64,000 bases of DNA, from positions 2,852,501 to 2,916,500 of the forward strand of contig CP124529.1 in assembly GCA_029953615.1 (NCBI GenBank). Reading direction: 5' to 3'. Below, one piece after another: positions 35,650-46,383 of this stretch (its first letter is position 1; each line of letters starts with the position of its first letter). The stretch comes from Pseudomonas putida. Its GTDB lineage: Bacteria; Pseudomonadota; Gammaproteobacteria; Pseudomonadales; Pseudomonadaceae. The notes beneath the pieces are model-generated. The model did not search any database. It saw nothing but the letters and a program-made list of their open reading frames with translations, and was not told where the DNA came from. Both the position numbers and the translations under genes were made by a program.

Positions 35650-36039
35650 ATGGCAAAACCTGCTGCTCGTCCTCGTAAGAAAGTCAAAAAGACAGTGGTT
35701 GATGGCATCGCCCACATCCATGCCTCTTTCAACAACACCATCGTGACCATCACCGACCGTCAGGGCAATGCTTTGTCCTGGGCGACCTCCGGTGGTTCGG
35801 GTTTCCGTGGTTCGCGCAAATCCACCCCGTTCGCAGCCCAGATCGCTGCTGAGCGTGCTGGTCAAGCTGCGCTGGAATACGGTCTGAAGAACCTCGACGT
35901 AAACGTCAAGGGTCCAGGTCCAGGTCGTGAGTCCGCCGTTCGTGCACTGAACAGCTGCGGCTACAAGATCGCCAGCATCACCGACGTGACGCCAATCCCG
36001 CACAACGGGTGCCGTCCGCCGAAGAAGCGTCGCGTGTAA
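35650..36039 (+). CDS. rpsK: 30S ribosomal protein S11
   Basis: S11 lies in the platform near the E site. The 129-residue product [20 protein letters not shown] ends [11 protein letters not shown] and has normal length. Confidence 0.98.
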
Positions 36040-36054
36040 TCAGGAGACAGATAA

Positions 36055-36675
36055 ATGGCACGTTACATTGGTCCAAAATGCAAACTGTCTCGTCGTGAAG
36101 GCACTGACCTGTTCCTGAAGAGCGGCGTTCGCGCTCTGGAATCGAAGTGCAACATCGAAGCAGCCCCAGGTATCCACGGCCAGCGCCGTGGCCGTCAGTC
36201 CGACTACGGTACCCAGCTGCGCGAGAAGCAAAAAGTTCGTCGTATCTACGGTGTTCTGGAGCGTCAGTTCCGCGGTTACTACCAGGCTGCAGCCTCGAAA
36301 AAAGGCGCAACCGGTGAAAACCTGCTGCAACTGCTCGAGTGCCGTCTGGATAACGTCGTCTACCGTATGGGCTTCGGCTCGACTCGTTCCGAGTCCCGTC
36401 AGCTGGTTTCGCACAAAGCGATCAGCGTCAACGGTAAGACTGTAAACATTCCATCCTACCAAGTTCGTCCGGGTGACGTGGTCGCGGTTCGCGAGAAGTC
36501 GCTGAACCAGCTGCGCATTGTTCAAGCCCTTGAACTGTGCGCCCAGCGTGGCCGCGTTGAGTGGGTTGACGTGGATGCTGCTAAAAAGTCGGGCGTTTTC
36601 AAGAACGTTCCTGCTCGCAGCGACCTGTCTGCCGACATCAACGAGAACCTGATTGTCGAGCTCTACTCCAAGTAA
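36055..36675 (+). CDS. rpsD: 30S ribosomal protein S4
   Basis: S4 starts 16S assembly and helps mRNA unwinding. The 206-residue product [20 protein letters not shown] has the S4 RNA-binding domain ([20 protein letters not shown]). GGAGAC precedes the start. Confidence 0.98.
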   Translation: MARYIGPKCKLSRREGTDLFLKSGVRALESKCNIEAAPGIHGQRRGRQSDYGTQLREKQKVRRIYGVLERQFRGYYQAAASKKGATGENLLQLLECRLDNVVYRMGFGSTRSESRQLVSHKAISVNGKTVNIPSYQVRPGDVVAVREKSLNQLRIVQALELCAQRGRVEWVDVDAAKKSGVFKNVPARSDLSADINENLIVELYSK

Positions 36676-36697
36676 GGGCTAGAAAATAGGTGCATCC

Positions 36698-37700
36698 ATG
36701 CAGATTTCGGTAAATGAGTTCCTGACTCCCCGCCACATTGATGTGCAGGTAGTCAGTCCGACCCGCGCCAAGATCACGCTCGAGCCTCTCGAGCGTGGCT
36801 TCGGCCATACCCTGGGCAACGCGCTGCGCCGCATCCTGTTGTCCTCCATGCCTGGCTGTGCAGTAGTCGAGGCCGAGATCGACGGCGTACTCCATGAGTA
36901 CTCCGCGATCGAAGGTGTTCAGGAAGACGTAATTGAAATCCTGTTGAACCTGAAAGGCCTGGCTATCAAACTGCACGGTCGTGACGAAGTTACGCTGACC
37001 TTGTCGAAGAAAGGGTTCGGGGGTGGTTACCGCTGCCGATATTCAGCTGGATCACGATGTCGAGATCGTCAACCCCGATCACGTAATCGCGAACCTGGCG
37101 TCGAACGGCGCCCTGAACATGAAGCTCACTGTAGCTCGTGGTCGTGGTTACGAGCCGGCCGACTCCCGTCAGACCGACGAAGACGAAAGCCGTAGCATTG
37201 GCCGTCTGCAGTTGGACGCTTCGTTCAGCCCGGTGCGTCGTATCGCCTATGTGGTCGAAAACGCCCGTGTTGAACAGCGTACCAACCTGGACAAGCTGGT
37301 CATTGATCTGGAAACCAACGGCACCCTGGATCCTGAAGAGGCTATCCGCCGCGCTGCGACCATCCTGCAACAGCAGCTGGCCGCGTTCGTCGACCTCAAG
37401 GGTGACAGCGAGCCTGTCGTAGTCGAGCAGGAAGACGAGATCGATCCGATCCTGCTGCGTCCGGTTGACGACCTGGAACTGACTGTACGTTCGGCCAACT
37501 GCCTCAAGGCGGAGAACATCTACTACATCGGCGACCTGATTCAGCGTACCGAAGTAGAGCTGTTGAAGACTCCTAACCTGGGCAAGAAGTCCCTGACTGA
37601 AATCAAGGACGTCCTGGCCTCTCGTGGTCTGTCTCTCGGCATGCGCCTCGACAACTGGCCGCCTGCAAGTCTTAAGAAAGACGACAAGGCGACCGCCTGA
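36698..37700 (+). CDS. rpoA: DNA-directed RNA polymerase subunit alpha (frame broken by one extra base)
   Basis: The alpha dimer is the assembly platform of RNA polymerase and its C-terminal domain contacts UP elements and activators. The product is normal up to residue 105 (TLSKKG), then the frame is lost. Removing one G from the GGG at 37013-37015 restores [20 protein letters not shown] and a 333-residue protein, the normal length. The C-terminal domain ([20 protein letters not shown]) is intact. Because rpoA is essential and has no second copy here, this is almost certainly a base-calling error. Confidence 0.95.
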
Positions 37701-37742
37701 TCGTCGTAATCACCGAACGTAGTGTTTGGTAAGGAATGAATC

Positions 37743-38129
37743 ATGCGTCATCGTAAAAGTGGACGTCACCTGAGCCGTACCAGCTCTCACCGCAAGGCTA
37801 TGTTCCAGAACATGGCAGTGTCGCTGATTGAGCACGAGCTGATCAAAACCACCCTGCCGAAAGCCAAGGAACTGCGCCGCGTTGCCGAGCCGCTGATCAC
37901 CCTGGCCAAGGAAGACAGCGTAGCTAACCGTCGTCTGGCTTTCGACCGTACCCGTTCGAAATCCGCCGTTGGTAAGCTGTTCAACGACCTGGGCAAGCGT
38001 TACGCCACCCGTCAGGGCGGCTACCTGCGCATCCTGAAGTGCGGTTTCCGCGCTGGCGACAACGCGCCTATGGCGTACGTCGAGCTGGTTGATCGTCCTG
38101 TCGGCGGTGCTGTAGAAGCTGCTGAGTAA
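37743..38129 (+). CDS. rplQ: 50S ribosomal protein L17
   Basis: L17 is near the tunnel exit. The 128-residue product [20 protein letters not shown] has normal length. Last gene of the alpha operon, 42 bases after rpoA. Confidence 0.98.
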   Translation: MRHRKSGRHLSRTSSHRKAMFQNMAVSLIEHELIKTTLPKAKELRRVAEPLITLAKEDSVANRRLAFDRTRSKSAVGKLFNDLGKRYATRQGGYLRILKCGFRAGDNAPMAYVELVDRPVGGAVEAAE

Positions 38130-38150
38130 GACGTTCTGTCTGCTGCAAAG

Positions 38151-38176
38151 AACCGGGCCTAGTGCCCGGTTTTTTG
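38151..38176 (+). terminator. Terminator of the alpha operon
   Basis: AACCGGGC, loop CTAGT, GCCCGGTT, then TTTTGTTT. It closes the long ribosomal gene block. The 125 bases from here to katA are A+T-rich and should hold the katA promoter; I see no certain OxyR site. Confidence 0.92.
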
Positions 38177-38300
38177 TTTCTGTATGTATTGTTTATTTCT
38201 ATTGATACAAGTCAGGTAATGAATTTGTACCTGTAGCCTTGCTCGTCAATACTCTCTCCACAGCCGGCAAGCCGGCATTTGAAGACCGTATGGAGAGCCC

Positions 38301-39740
38301 ATGAGCAAGATTCTCACCACCGCCAGCGGTGCACCCGTAGCCGATAACCAGAATTCCCGTTCCGCCGGCCCACGCGGCCCGTTGCTACTCGACGACTTCC
38401 ACTTGATCGAGAAGCTTGCCCATTTCAACCGTGAGAACATTCCTGAGCGTCGCGTGCACGCAAAGGGCTCGGGCGCCTATGGCACCTTTACCGTTACCCG
38501 CGATATCACCGCCTACACCAGTGCCAAGCTGTTTGAACAGATTGGCAAGCAGACCGAGACCTTCCTGCGCTTCTCCACTGTTGGTGGTGAGCGTGGCTCT
38601 GCGGACACCGAGCGCGACCCGCGCGGTTTTGCCGTGAAGTTCTACACCGAGGAAGGCAACTGGGACATCGTCGGCAACAACACGCCGGTGTTCTTCATTC
38701 GCGACCCGCTGAAGTTCCCGGACTTTATCCACACCCAGAAGCGGCATCCGCAATCCAACCTGAAGAATGCCCAGATGATGTGGGACTTCTGGTCGCACTC
38801 CCCCGAGGCGCTGCACCAGGTCACCATCCTGTTCTCCGACCGTGGCATCCCGGACGGCTACCGCCACATGCACGGCTTCGGCAGCCACACCTATAGCCTG
38901 ATCAACGCCGAGGGTGAGCGCACCTGGGTCAAATGGCACTTCAAGACCCAGCAAGGCATCAAGAACCTCGCGCCGGCAGATGCTGCGCGTCTGGCTGGTA
39001 CTGACCCGGACTACGCCCAGCGCGACCTGTTCGAAGCCATCGAGCGAGGCGATTACCCGCGCTGGACCGTATGCATCCAGGTGATGAGCGAAGCCGAGGC
39101 AGCCAGCCGCGACGAAAACCCTTTTGACGTGACCAAGACCTGGTCGCAGAAGGACTACCCGTTGATCGAGGTGGGTGTGCTGGAGCTCAACCGGAACCCG
39201 CTCAACTACTTTGCCGAAGTCGAGCAGGCTGCCTTTGGTCCGAGCAACATGGTGCCGGGTGTTGGCCTGTCGCCGGACCGCATGCTGCAAGGCCGGGTAT
39301 TCGCCTATGCTGACGCGCACCGCTACCGGGTGGGCACCAACCACCAGCAACTGCCGGTGAACGCGCCACGTTGCCCGGTTAACAGCTATCAGCGTGATGG
39401 TTCCATGGCCACTGGCAGTTACGGCAGCGCCCCGAACTATGAGCCCAACAGCTACAGCGATGCACCGAAGCAGTCGCCGCGTCATGCCGAGCCTGCACTG
39501 GCGCTGAACGGTTCGGCTGACCGCTACAATCACCGCGAAGACACCGACTACTACAGCCACGCCGGTGCACTGTTCCGCCTCATGAACGATGAGCAGAAAG
39601 CCCTGCTGATCAACAACATTGCCGGCACCATGGCAGGCGTCAGCGAAGACGTGGTCCTGCGCCAGCTGCAATACTTCTTCAAGGCCGATCCGGCCTACGG
39701 CGAAGGGGTTGCCAAGGCCTTGGGCATCAACCTGGCTTAA
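38301..39740 (+). CDS. katA: Catalase KatA (small-subunit heme catalase)
   Basis: Breaks down hydrogen peroxide. The 479-residue product is the small-subunit monofunctional type. The catalytic histidine is in [12 protein letters not shown] (about residue 54), the asparagine in [14 protein letters not shown] (about residue 127), and the heme-ligand tyrosine in [16 protein letters not shown]. No signal peptide is seen, so it is cytoplasmic. bfr follows, and in P. aeruginosa the adjacent bacterioferritin is needed for full KatA activity, so the pair is probably functionally linked. MESP-like residues upstream are not part of the frame; ATG 38301 has GGAGAG before it. Confidence 0.97.
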   Translation: MSKILTTASGAPVADNQNSRSAGPRGPLLLDDFHLIEKLAHFNRENIPERRVHAKGSGAYGTFTVTRDITAYTSAKLFEQIGKQTETFLRFSTVGGERGSADTERDPRGFAVKFYTEEGNWDIVGNNTPVFFIRDPLKFPDFIHTQKRHPQSNLKNAQMMWDFWSHSPEALHQVTILFSDRGIPDGYRHMHGFGSHTYSLINAEGERTWVKWHFKTQQGIKNLAPADAARLAGTDPDYAQRDLFEAIERGDYPRWTVCIQVMSEAEAASRDENPFDVTKTWSQKDYPLIEVGVLELNRNPLNYFAEVEQAAFGPSNMVPGVGLSPDRMLQGRVFAYADAHRYRVGTNHQQLPVNAPRCPVNSYQRDGSMATGSYGSAPNYEPNSYSDAPKQSPRHAEPALALNGSADRYNHREDTDYYSHAGALFRLMNDEQKALLINNIAGTMAGVSEDVVLRQLQYFFKADPAYGEGVAKALGINLA

Positions 39741-39758
39741 GTCGAAGTGATAAGAAGA

Positions 39759-39784
39759 ACCGCCCTCATTTGGGCGGTTTTTCA
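39759..39784 (+). terminator. Terminator after katA
   Basis: ACCGCCC, loop TCATT, GGGCGGT, then TTTTTC. It separates katA from bfr, so bfr has its own promoter or depends on read-through. Confidence 0.88.
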
Positions 39785-39903
39785 ATGAATATCACTACTG
39801 TTTAACCGATTTTTTGCTTCAAATTGCGCGTTTTTCAGTGACCGCGGGCAAAAGCTGGTTCACACTATGTGGCATAGACGTTTTCACATGGAGAAGCAGG
39901 GCG

Positions 39904-40368
39904 ATGCAAGGCCACCCGGACGTAATCAACTACCTCGTCACGCTGCTGAAGGGCGAACTGGCGGCACGCGACCAGTACTTCATTCACTCGCGCATGTACG
40001 AAGACTGGGGCCTGTCCAAGCTCTACGAGCGCATCAACCATGAGATGGAAGAAGAAACGCAGCACGCCGATGCCCTGATGCGTCGCATCCTCATGCTTGA
40101 AGGTACTCCCGACATGCGTGCGGACGATCTGGAGGTCGGCAGCACCGTGCCGGAAATGATCGAGGCTGATCTCAAGCTCGAATACAAGGTGCGCGGAGCG
40201 CTGTGCAAGGGCATTGAACTGTGCGAGCTGCACAAGGACTACGTCAGCCGCGACATCTTGCGCGCCCAGCTGGCTGATACCGAAGAGGATCACACCTACT
40301 GGCTGGAGAAGCAGCAGGGGCTGATCAAGGCCATTGGCCTCGAGAATTACCTGCAGTCGCAGATGTAA
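39904..40368 (+). CDS. bfr: Bacterioferritin
   Basis: Heme-containing iron storage protein that oxidises and stores iron in a 24-subunit shell. The 154-residue product [20 protein letters not shown] carries the ferroxidase glutamates and histidine in the four-helix bundle ([20 protein letters not shown]) and the heme-ligand methionine in that region. The start at 39904 is the family start; an upstream ATG at 39814 would add 30 residues. It is downstream of katA and convergent with uvrA. Confidence 0.95.
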   Translation: MQGHPDVINYLVTLLKGELAARDQYFIHSRMYEDWGLSKLYERINHEMEEETQHADALMRRILMLEGTPDMRADDLEVGSTVPEMIEADLKLEYKVRGALCKGIELCELHKDYVSRDILRAQLADTEEDHTYWLEKQQGLIKAIGLENYLQSQM

Positions 40369-40394
40369 AAGCCTGGGGCTGCCTTGCAGCCCTA

Positions 40395-40505
40395 TCCGAC
40401 CGGTACGGCGCCCCGGCAAGGCCGCTCCTACAGGCGATCGCGCAAGCCCAAGGTTGACGCGATCGCCTGTAGGAGCGGCCTTGCCGGGGCGCCGTACCGG
40501 TCGGA
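40395..40505. repeat. Inverted pair of REP palindromes between bfr and uvrA
   Basis: Two perfect inverted 48-base arms, 40395-40442 and 40458-40505, separated by 15 bases. Each carries GGCAAGGCCGCTCCTACAGG. This is the P. putida type of repetitive extragenic palindrome, placed between two converging genes, where it could also act as a bidirectional transcription stop. Confidence 0.9.
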
Positions 40506-40531
40506 CAGGGGCGCAAAGCGCCCCCAGGGCC

Positions 40532-43366
40532 TTACGCCCGATCCCGCTCCAGCAGCGGTTTCAGGTAGTGCCCGGTATACGACTGTTTCATCGTACTCAG
40601 TTCTTCCGGCGTACCGCAGGCAATGATCTGCCCGCCTTTCGAGCCACCCTCCGGCCCCAGATCCACCAGCCAGTCCGCGGTCTTGATCACATCCAGGTTG
40701 TGCTCGATCACCACCACGGTATTGCCGTGGTCACGCAGCCGATGCAGTACGTCCAGTAACTGCTGGATATCGGCAAAGTGCAGGCCAGTGGTCGGCTCGT
40801 CGAGGATGTACAAGGTCTTGCCGGTGTCACGCTTGGACAGTTCCCGCGACAGCTTCACCCGCTGTGCTTCGCCGCCCGACAGCGTGGTCGCCGACTGCCC
40901 CAGCTTGATATATGACAGCCCCACATCCATCAGCGTCTGCAGCTTGCGCGCCAGCGCCGGCACCGCATCGAAGAACTCGCGGGCATCCTCGATGGTCATC
41001 TCCAGCACCTCGTGGATGTTCTTGCCCTTGTACTTGATCTCCAGGGTTTCGCGGTTGTAGCGCTTGCTCTTGCACACGTCGCACGGCACATAGATGTCCG
41101 GCAGGAAGTGCATCTCCACCTTGATCAGGCCATCGCCCTGGCAGGCCTCGCAACGGCCACCCTTGACGTTGAACGAGAAGCGCCCCGGGCCGTAGCCACG
41201 CGAACGCGATTCCGGCACACCGGAGAACAGCTCGCGAATAGGCGTGAAGATGCCGGTGTAGGTCGCCGGGTTCGAGCGAGGGGTGCGGCCGATCGGGCTC
41301 TGGTCGATATCCACTACCTTGTCCAGATGCTGCAAGCCATCCATGCTGGCATGCGGTGCCGCTTCCAGGCTGCTTGCGCCATTCAGTGCAGTAGCGGCCA
41401 GCGGGAACAGGGTGTTGTTGATCAGCGTCGACTTGCCCGAGCCGGAAACCCCGGTCACGCAGGTCAGCAGGCCGATCGGGATTTCCAGGTCGACGTTTTG
41501 CAGGTTGTTGCCACGCGCGCCCTTGAGCTTGAGTTGAAGCTTTTTGTTGCGCGGCGTGCGCTTGGCCGGTACGACGATCTTCTTGCGCCCGGAAAGGTAC
41601 TTGCCAGTCAGCGAGTCGGGGTGGTCCATGACCTCCTGCGGCGAGCCCTCGGCGACGATCTGCCCGCCGTGCACGCCGGCCCCCGGGCCAATGTCCACCA
41701 CGTAGTCGGCCAGGCGAATGGCGTCCTCGTCGTGTTCCACGACGATCACCGTGTTGCCCAGGTCGCGCAGGTGGTTGAGGGTGGCCAGCAGGCGGTCGTT
41801 GTCACGCTGATGAAGGCCGATGGAGGGTTCATCGAGGATGTACATCACCCCCACCAGGCCCGCGCCGATCTGGCTGGCCAGGCGGATACGCTGCGCTTCG
41901 CCACCGGACAGGGTATCGGCGCTGCGGTCGAGGGTGAGATAGTCGAGACCGACGTTGACCAGGAACTGCAGGCGCTCGCAGATTTCCTTGAGGATCTTCG
42001 CTGCAATTTCGCCGCGGCGACCGGTCAGGGTCAGCTTGCCGAAGTAGTTGCTGGCTTCACCGATCGGCAGGTTGGTCACTGCCGGCAAGGTCTTCTCGCC
42101 CACCCATACATGCCGTGCCTCACGCCGCAGGCGGGTGCCACGGCAATCCGGGCAGGGCTGGGTACCGAGGAACTTGGCCAGTTCTTCACGCACGGTGGCC
42201 GACTCGGTCTCGCGGTAGCGGCGTTCGAGGTTCGGCACGATGCCTTCGAACGGGTGCGAGCGCTTGACGATGTCACCACGGTCGTTGAGGTATTTGAAGT
42301 CGACACTCTGTTTGCCGCTGCCCTGCAGGATCACCTTCTGGTGCTCGGCCGAGAGTTCGCCGAACGGTTCCTCCAGGCTGAAGCCGTAGTGCGCGGCCAG
42401 CGAACCGAGCATCTGGAAGTAGTACACGTTGCGCCGGTCCCAACCACGGATCGCGCCTTCGGCCAAGGTGAGCTCGGCATTGACCAGGCGTTTGGTGTCG
42501 AAGAACTGCTTCACCCCCAGGCCATCGCAGGTCGGGCAGGCGCCGGCCGGGTTGTTGAAGGAGAACAGCTTCGGCTCCAGCTCGCTGATGGCATGGCCAC
42601 AGACCGGGCAGGCGAAGCGCGCGGAGAAGATCGTCTCTTCGCCGGGTTCGTCGTCCATCGGCGCCACCAGGGCGATGCCGTCGGCCAGCTTGAGCGCCGT
42701 CTCGAACGATTCGGCCAGGCGCTGTTGCAGGTCGGCGCGAACTTTGAAGCGGTCCACCACCACATCGATGCTGTGCTTTTTTTGCTTGTCCAGCTTGGGC
42801 AGTTCATCGAGTTCGTAGAGCTTGCCATTGACCCTGGCGCGCACGAAGCCCTGGGCGCGCAGCTCGTCGAACACCGCCAGGTGCTCACCTTTGCGCTCGC
42901 GAACCACCGGCGCCAGCAGCATCAGCTTGCTGCCTTCCGGGCGCTCAAGCACCAGGTCGACCATCTGGCTGATCGTTTGCGCCTCCAGCGGGATGTCGTG
43001 GTCCGGGCAGCGTGGGGTACCAACGCGGGCGTACAGCAGGCGCAGGTAGTCGTAGATTTCGGTGATGGTGCCGACCGTGGAGCGGGGGTTGTGCGAGGTC
43101 GACTTCTGCTCGATGGAAATGGCCGGCGACAGGCCTTCGATGGTGTCGACGTCAGGTTTTTCCATCATCGACAGGAACTGCCGGGCATAAGCCGACAGCG
43201 ACTCCACATAGCGACGCTGGCCTTCGGCATACAGGGTATCGAACGCCAGGGACGACTTGCCGGAACCGGACAGGCCGGTGATCACGATCAGCTTGTCCCG
43301 GGGCAGGGTCAGGTCGATGTTCTTCAGGTTGTGGGTGCGTGCCCCACGAATCAGGATCTTGTCCAC
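40532..43366 (-). CDS. uvrA: Excinuclease ABC subunit UvrA
   Basis: Damage-recognition ATPase of nucleotide excision repair, acting with UvrB. The 944-residue product starts with GTG (43366) as (V)[17 protein letters not shown]. It has two ABC modules: Walker [10 protein letters not shown] near residue 31 and GVSGSGKST in the second half. Two ABC signatures LSGGEAQR are present, and zinc sites CPVCGH...CPTCDG and CEACQGDG...CDVCKS. The longer frame to 43900 runs into the divergent MFS gene and is not real. No LexA box of the CTGT-N8-ACAG type is seen upstream. Confidence 0.97.
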   Translation of the reverse strand: MDKILIRGARTHNLKNIDLTLPRDKLIVITGLSGSGKSSLAFDTLYAEGQRRYVESLSAYARQFLSMMEKPDVDTIEGLSPAISIEQKSTSHNPRSTVGTITEIYDYLRLLYARVGTPRCPDHDIPLEAQTISQMVDLVLERPEGSKLMLLAPVVRERKGEHLAVFDELRAQGFVRARVNGKLYELDELPKLDKQKKHSIDVVVDRFKVRADLQQRLAESFETALKLADGIALVAPMDDEPGEETIFSARFACPVCGHAISELEPKLFSFNNPAGACPTCDGLGVKQFFDTKRLVNAELTLAEGAIRGWDRRNVYYFQMLGSLAAHYGFSLEEPFGELSAEHQKVILQGSGKQSVDFKYLNDRGDIVKRSHPFEGIVPNLERRYRETESATVREELAKFLGTQPCPDCRGTRLRREARHVWVGEKTLPAVTNLPIGEASNYFGKLTLTGRRGEIAAKILKEICERLQFLVNVGLDYLTLDRSADTLSGGEAQRIRLASQIGAGLVGVMYILDEPSIGLHQRDNDRLLATLNHLRDLGNTVIVVEHDEDAIRLADYVVDIGPGAGVHGGQIVAEGSPQEVMDHPDSLTGKYLSGRKKIVVPAKRTPRNKKLQLKLKGARGNNLQNVDLEIPIGLLTCVTGVSGSGKSTLINNTLFPLAATALNGASSLEAAPHASMDGLQHLDKVVDIDQSPIGRTPRSNPATYTGIFTPIRELFSGVPESRSRGYGPGRFSFNVKGGRCEACQGDGLIKVEMHFLPDIYVPCDVCKSKRYNRETLEIKYKGKNIHEVLEMTIEDAREFFDAVPALARKLQTLMDVGLSYIKLGQSATTLSGGEAQRVKLSRELSKRDTGKTLYILDEPTTGLHFADIQQLLDVLHRLRDHGNTVVVIEHNLDVIKTADWLVDLGPEGGSKGGQIIACGTPEELSTMKQSYTGHYLKPLLERDRA

Positions 43367-43495
43367 TGCGGCCTCGCTCGGCGGGCATAAACAAGGAAGT
43401 ATACGGCGCGCTGCCAGTACGCGGCAAAGCGTCGCGTAGATGCCGTCAAGCTGTCGGACTGATAGAATCGCCGCCGGTTCACACGAGGTTAATCC

Positions 43496-44890
43496 ATGCA
43501 CGACACCCACAACGAGCGCATGAGTGGCGGCGAAACCCGCGCCGCTGGCGGCCTGGCCCTGGTCTTTGCCTTTCGTATGCTGGGCATGTTTATGGTCTTG
43601 CCGGTGCTGGCCACCTACGGCATGGACCTGGCCGGCGCCACGCCTGCGCTGATCGGCCTGGCCATTGGTGCCTATGGTTTGACCCAGGCGGTATTGCAGA
43701 TCCCGTTCGGGATGATTTCCGACCGCATCGGCCGCCGGCCGGTGATTTACCTGGGGTTGGTCATCTTTGCCCTTGGCAGTGTATTGGCGGCCCAGGCCGA
43801 CTCCATCTGGGGGGTGATCGCCGGGCGTATCCTGCAGGGCGCCGGGGCGATTTCCGCTGCGGTGATGGCGCTGCTGTCCGATCTCACCCGCGAGCAGCAC
43901 CGGACCAAGGCCATGGCCATGATCGGCATGAGCATCGGCCTGTCGTTTGCCGTCGCCATGGTCGTCGGCCCATTGCTGACTCGTGCCTTTGGCTTGTCAG
44001 GATTGTTCCTCGCCACGGCAGGACTTGCCCTGGTCGGCATCCTGCTGATCGCCTTTGTCGTGCCCAATACCCACAGCATCCTGCAGCACCGTGAGTCGGG
44101 TGTGGCGCGCCAGGCTATCGGCCCGACCCTGCGTCATCCGGACCTTCTGCGCCTGGACGTGGGTATCTTCATCCTCCATGCCATCCTCATGGCCAGCTTC
44201 GTCGCGCTGCCACTGGCCTTTGTCGAGCGCGGTGGTCTGCCGAAGGAGCAGCACTGGTGGGTATACCTGACCGCGTTGTTCATCTCATTTTTTGCAATGG
44301 TCCCGTTCATCATCTACGGCGAGAAAAAGCGCAAGATGAAACGCGTGCTGGCCGGGGCGGTCAGTGTGTTGCTGCTGGTGGAGGTGTTCTTCTGGCAGTG
44401 GGCTGACGGTTTGCGCGGACTGGTGATCGGCACCGTGGTATTCTTTACTGCATTCAACCTGCTGGAGGCATCGCTGCCTTCGCTGGTCAGCAAGGTGTCG
44501 CCTGCAGGTGGCAAGGGAACGGCCATGGGGGTTTATTCCACCAGCCAGTTCCTCGGCGCTGCCCTGGGAGGAATCCTCGGTGGCTGGTTGTTCCAGCACG
44601 GCGGGCTGAACATGGTGTTCCTCGGTTGTGCGGTACTGTGTGCCATCTGGTTGGTCGTCGCCTTGCGCATGAACGAGCCGCCCTATGTGACCAGCCTGCG
44701 CATGCCGCTGACGCCAGAGGCAGTCCGGGAAGCCGGCCTGACCGAGCGCCTGATGGCCGTGCCGGGTGTGACCGACGCCGTCGTGGTGGCAGAAGAAGCT
44801 GCCATCTATATCAAACTGGATACGAAAATTTTGGACCGCACGACCCTCGAGCGCCTGGTGAACCCGGCCTCTTCGGCGTGCGAAGCCTAG
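43496..44890 (+). CDS. YajR-like MFS transporter
   Basis: A 464-residue inner-membrane protein with twelve predicted membrane segments. It has the MFS motif [17 protein letters not shown] between segments 2 and 3. A C-terminal soluble extension (about residues 390-460, with [20 protein letters not shown]) resembles the ferredoxin-like YAM domain of E. coli YajR. The substrate is unknown. It is divergent from uvrA across a 129-base gap and ends 9 bases before ssb, so it probably drives ssb expression. In E. coli uvrA and ssb face each other directly; here this gene is inserted between them. Confidence 0.88.
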   Translation: MHDTHNERMSGGETRAAGGLALVFAFRMLGMFMVLPVLATYGMDLAGATPALIGLAIGAYGLTQAVLQIPFGMISDRIGRRPVIYLGLVIFALGSVLAAQADSIWGVIAGRILQGAGAISAAVMALLSDLTREQHRTKAMAMIGMSIGLSFAVAMVVGPLLTRAFGLSGLFLATAGLALVGILLIAFVVPNTHSILQHRESGVARQAIGPTLRHPDLLRLDVGIFILHAILMASFVALPLAFVERGGLPKEQHWWVYLTALFISFFAMVPFIIYGEKKRKMKRVLAGAVSVLLLVEVFFWQWADGLRGLVIGTVVFFTAFNLLEASLPSLVSKVSPAGGKGTAMGVYSTSQFLGAALGGILGGWLFQHGGLNMVFLGCAVLCAIWLVVALRMNEPPYVTSLRMPLTPEAVREAGLTERLMAVPGVTDAVVVAEEAAIYIKLDTKILDRTTLERLVNPASSACEA

Positions 44891-44899
44891 GAGAACGTT

Positions 44900-45445
44900 A
44901 TGGCCCGTGGGGTTAACAAAGTCATTCTGGTCGGCACCTGTGGCCAGGATCCCGAAGTCCGCTACCTGCCCAACGGTAACGCCGTGACCAACCTGAGCCT
45001 GGCTACCAGCGAGCAGTGGACCGACAAGCAGTCGGGCCAGAAGGTCGAGCGTACCGAGTGGCACCGTGTGTCGCTGTTCGGCAAGGTTGCCGAAATCGCC
45101 GGCGAATACCTGCGCAAGGGTTCGCAGTGCTACATCGAAGGCAAGCTGCAGACCCGCGAATGGGAAAAAGACGGTATCAAGCGCTACACCACCGAGATCA
45201 TCGTCGACATCAACGGCACCATGCAGCTGCTCGGGGGCCGTCCGCAGGGCCAGCAGCAGGGCGGTGACCCGTACAACCAAGGTGGCGGCAACTACGGTGG
45301 CGGCCAGCAGCAACAGTACAATCAGGCTCCGCCACGTCAGCAGGCCCAGCGCCCGCAGCAGGCCCCTCAGCGCCCTGCACCCCAGCAGCCCGCACCGCAG
45401 CCGGCGGCTGACTTTGACAGCTTCGATGACGATATCCCGTTCTGA
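44900..45445 (+). CDS. ssb: Single-stranded DNA-binding protein
   Basis: Coats single-stranded DNA in replication and repair. The 181-residue product has the OB fold (residues about 1-110, starting [20 protein letters not shown]). This is followed by a linker rich in Gln, Gly and Pro, and the acidic tip DSFDDDIPF that recruits partner proteins. GGAGAACGTT precedes the ATG. Confidence 0.97.
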   Translation: MARGVNKVILVGTCGQDPEVRYLPNGNAVTNLSLATSEQWTDKQSGQKVERTEWHRVSLFGKVAEIAGEYLRKGSQCYIEGKLQTREWEKDGIKRYTTEIIVDINGTMQLLGGRPQGQQQGGDPYNQGGGNYGGGQQQQYNQAPPRQQAQRPQQAPQRPAPQQPAPQPAADFDSFDDDIPF

Positions 45446-45476
45446 TTCGAACGGTAAGGCATCGCGCTGTACCAGC

Positions 45477-45505
45477 AACCCGGAGCAATCGCTCCGGGTT
45501 TTTTA
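45477..45505 (+). terminator. Terminator after ssb
   Basis: AACCCGGAGC, loop AATC, GCTCCGGGTT, then TTTTAT. A symmetric intrinsic terminator. Confidence 0.92.
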
Positions 45506-45660
45506 TGCCTGAGGGAATGACGCAATAAGCGGTCATGGCGTGAACCTCAAAATACTCATATAAATTGTCTCTTTTGTTGTAGGGCATTTCTGAGTTTGCT
45601 CTTGCGTCAACTATCAGCTGTCGCGATTGCTTAGCATCTACTTTTTTCAGGGGGTGGATC

Positions 45661-46116
45661 ATGCAATCAGAAAGTGAAGAGTTTGATCAAATTGAAATTC
45701 AGCTGAATTCTTCGTCAGGCGATTATCGTGTCCCGGGGTTCTGTGATGGTTACGCGGTGTACCGTAATGGTTGTAAAAAGGGCGCCGGTTATACTGGGGG
45801 CTTACTGCTCCTGCTAGGTTTTTCCATCGCTGCGCTGGCCATCGGAGCGCTGGTTTTCGGCCCGTCGACGATCACTTACTACCGATCAACCGGCCCCTCC
45901 TGGTTTCAGTATGTCCAGATGTACGCGCCGGCGATAATGATGGCTGGCGGTGCGCTGTTTACCTTGGGTGGTTATCTGTATTCAAAGAAGGCAATGGGGC
46001 GAGAGGAGTTTCTGGTGACGATTTACAAGCTCATCGCGCCTGATGGGCAGGTTGTTACTGGAACAGTTCATCTCCGTTATCTGGGTGGTGATAACTTTAA
46101 TATAAGAATCAACTGA
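45661..46116 (+). CDS. Orphan inner-membrane protein, function unknown
   Basis: A 151-residue protein I do not recognise. It has an acidic N-terminus (MQSESEEFDQIEIQLNSSSG) and a soluble segment of about 40 residues. Two predicted membrane helices follow at about residues 42-66 (GGLLLLLGFSIAALAIGALV) and 83-105. A charged C-terminal domain ends YLGGDNFNIRIN. CAGGGGGTGG upstream of the ATG can serve as a ribosome-binding site. Codons are richer in A/T than in the neighbours and it stands alone between the ssb terminator and a transporter remnant, which suggests recent acquisition. Confidence 0.65.
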   Translation: MQSESEEFDQIEIQLNSSSGDYRVPGFCDGYAVYRNGCKKGAGYTGGLLLLLGFSIAALAIGALVFGPSTITYYRSTGPSWFQYVQMYAPAIMMAGGALFTLGGYLYSKKAMGREEFLVTIYKLIAPDGQVVTGTVHLRYLGGDNFNIRIN

Positions 46117-46188
46117 GGGGCAGGCAGGCCAGAAGGGCGAGGAAATTTTATCCTCGCGTGCTGACAGACGTCACGGTGCCTGCTTACT

Positions 46189-46383
46189 ATGCCGCTGGCC
46201 TGGCTAGGTGGTGATGAATTGTCGCTTTGGCAGTTTCTTGGCTTGCTGACCTGTTTCTTTGGTGTGTTGTTGGCCAGCGGCAGCGCTAAGAGGGTAGGTG
46301 AGCAGGGGCGGCCGACGAGCCGTTTGCCGGTTGCGTTCGCTCTGTTGGCGGCGGCGCTTTTACGGCGTCAGTTTCTGGCTTCA
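46189..46383 (+). pseudogene. Remnant of an EamA/DMT-type transporter (C-terminal fragment)
   Basis: The reading frame gives PLAWLGGDELSLWQFLGLLT and CFFGVLLASG. This looks like the last membrane segments of EamA-family drug/metabolite exporters (pattern LxLGExLSxxQxxGxxLIxxGVxLAS). The rest of such a gene, about 250 residues, is missing upstream. The frame continues into the antisense of the MocR gene, so it has no proper end. I read it as a decayed fragment; similarity is from memory and moderate. Confidence 0.4.

Noticed and set aside
41012..43390. A 792-codon frame on the plus strand opposite uvrA.
   Set aside because: It is the antisense shadow of uvrA, whose frame shows all expected ABC and zinc motifs.
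43367..43495. LexA (SOS) box between uvrA and the MFS gene, suggested by CTGTCGGACTGATAG.
   Set aside because: Only the left half fits CTGT-N8-ACAG; the right half does not.
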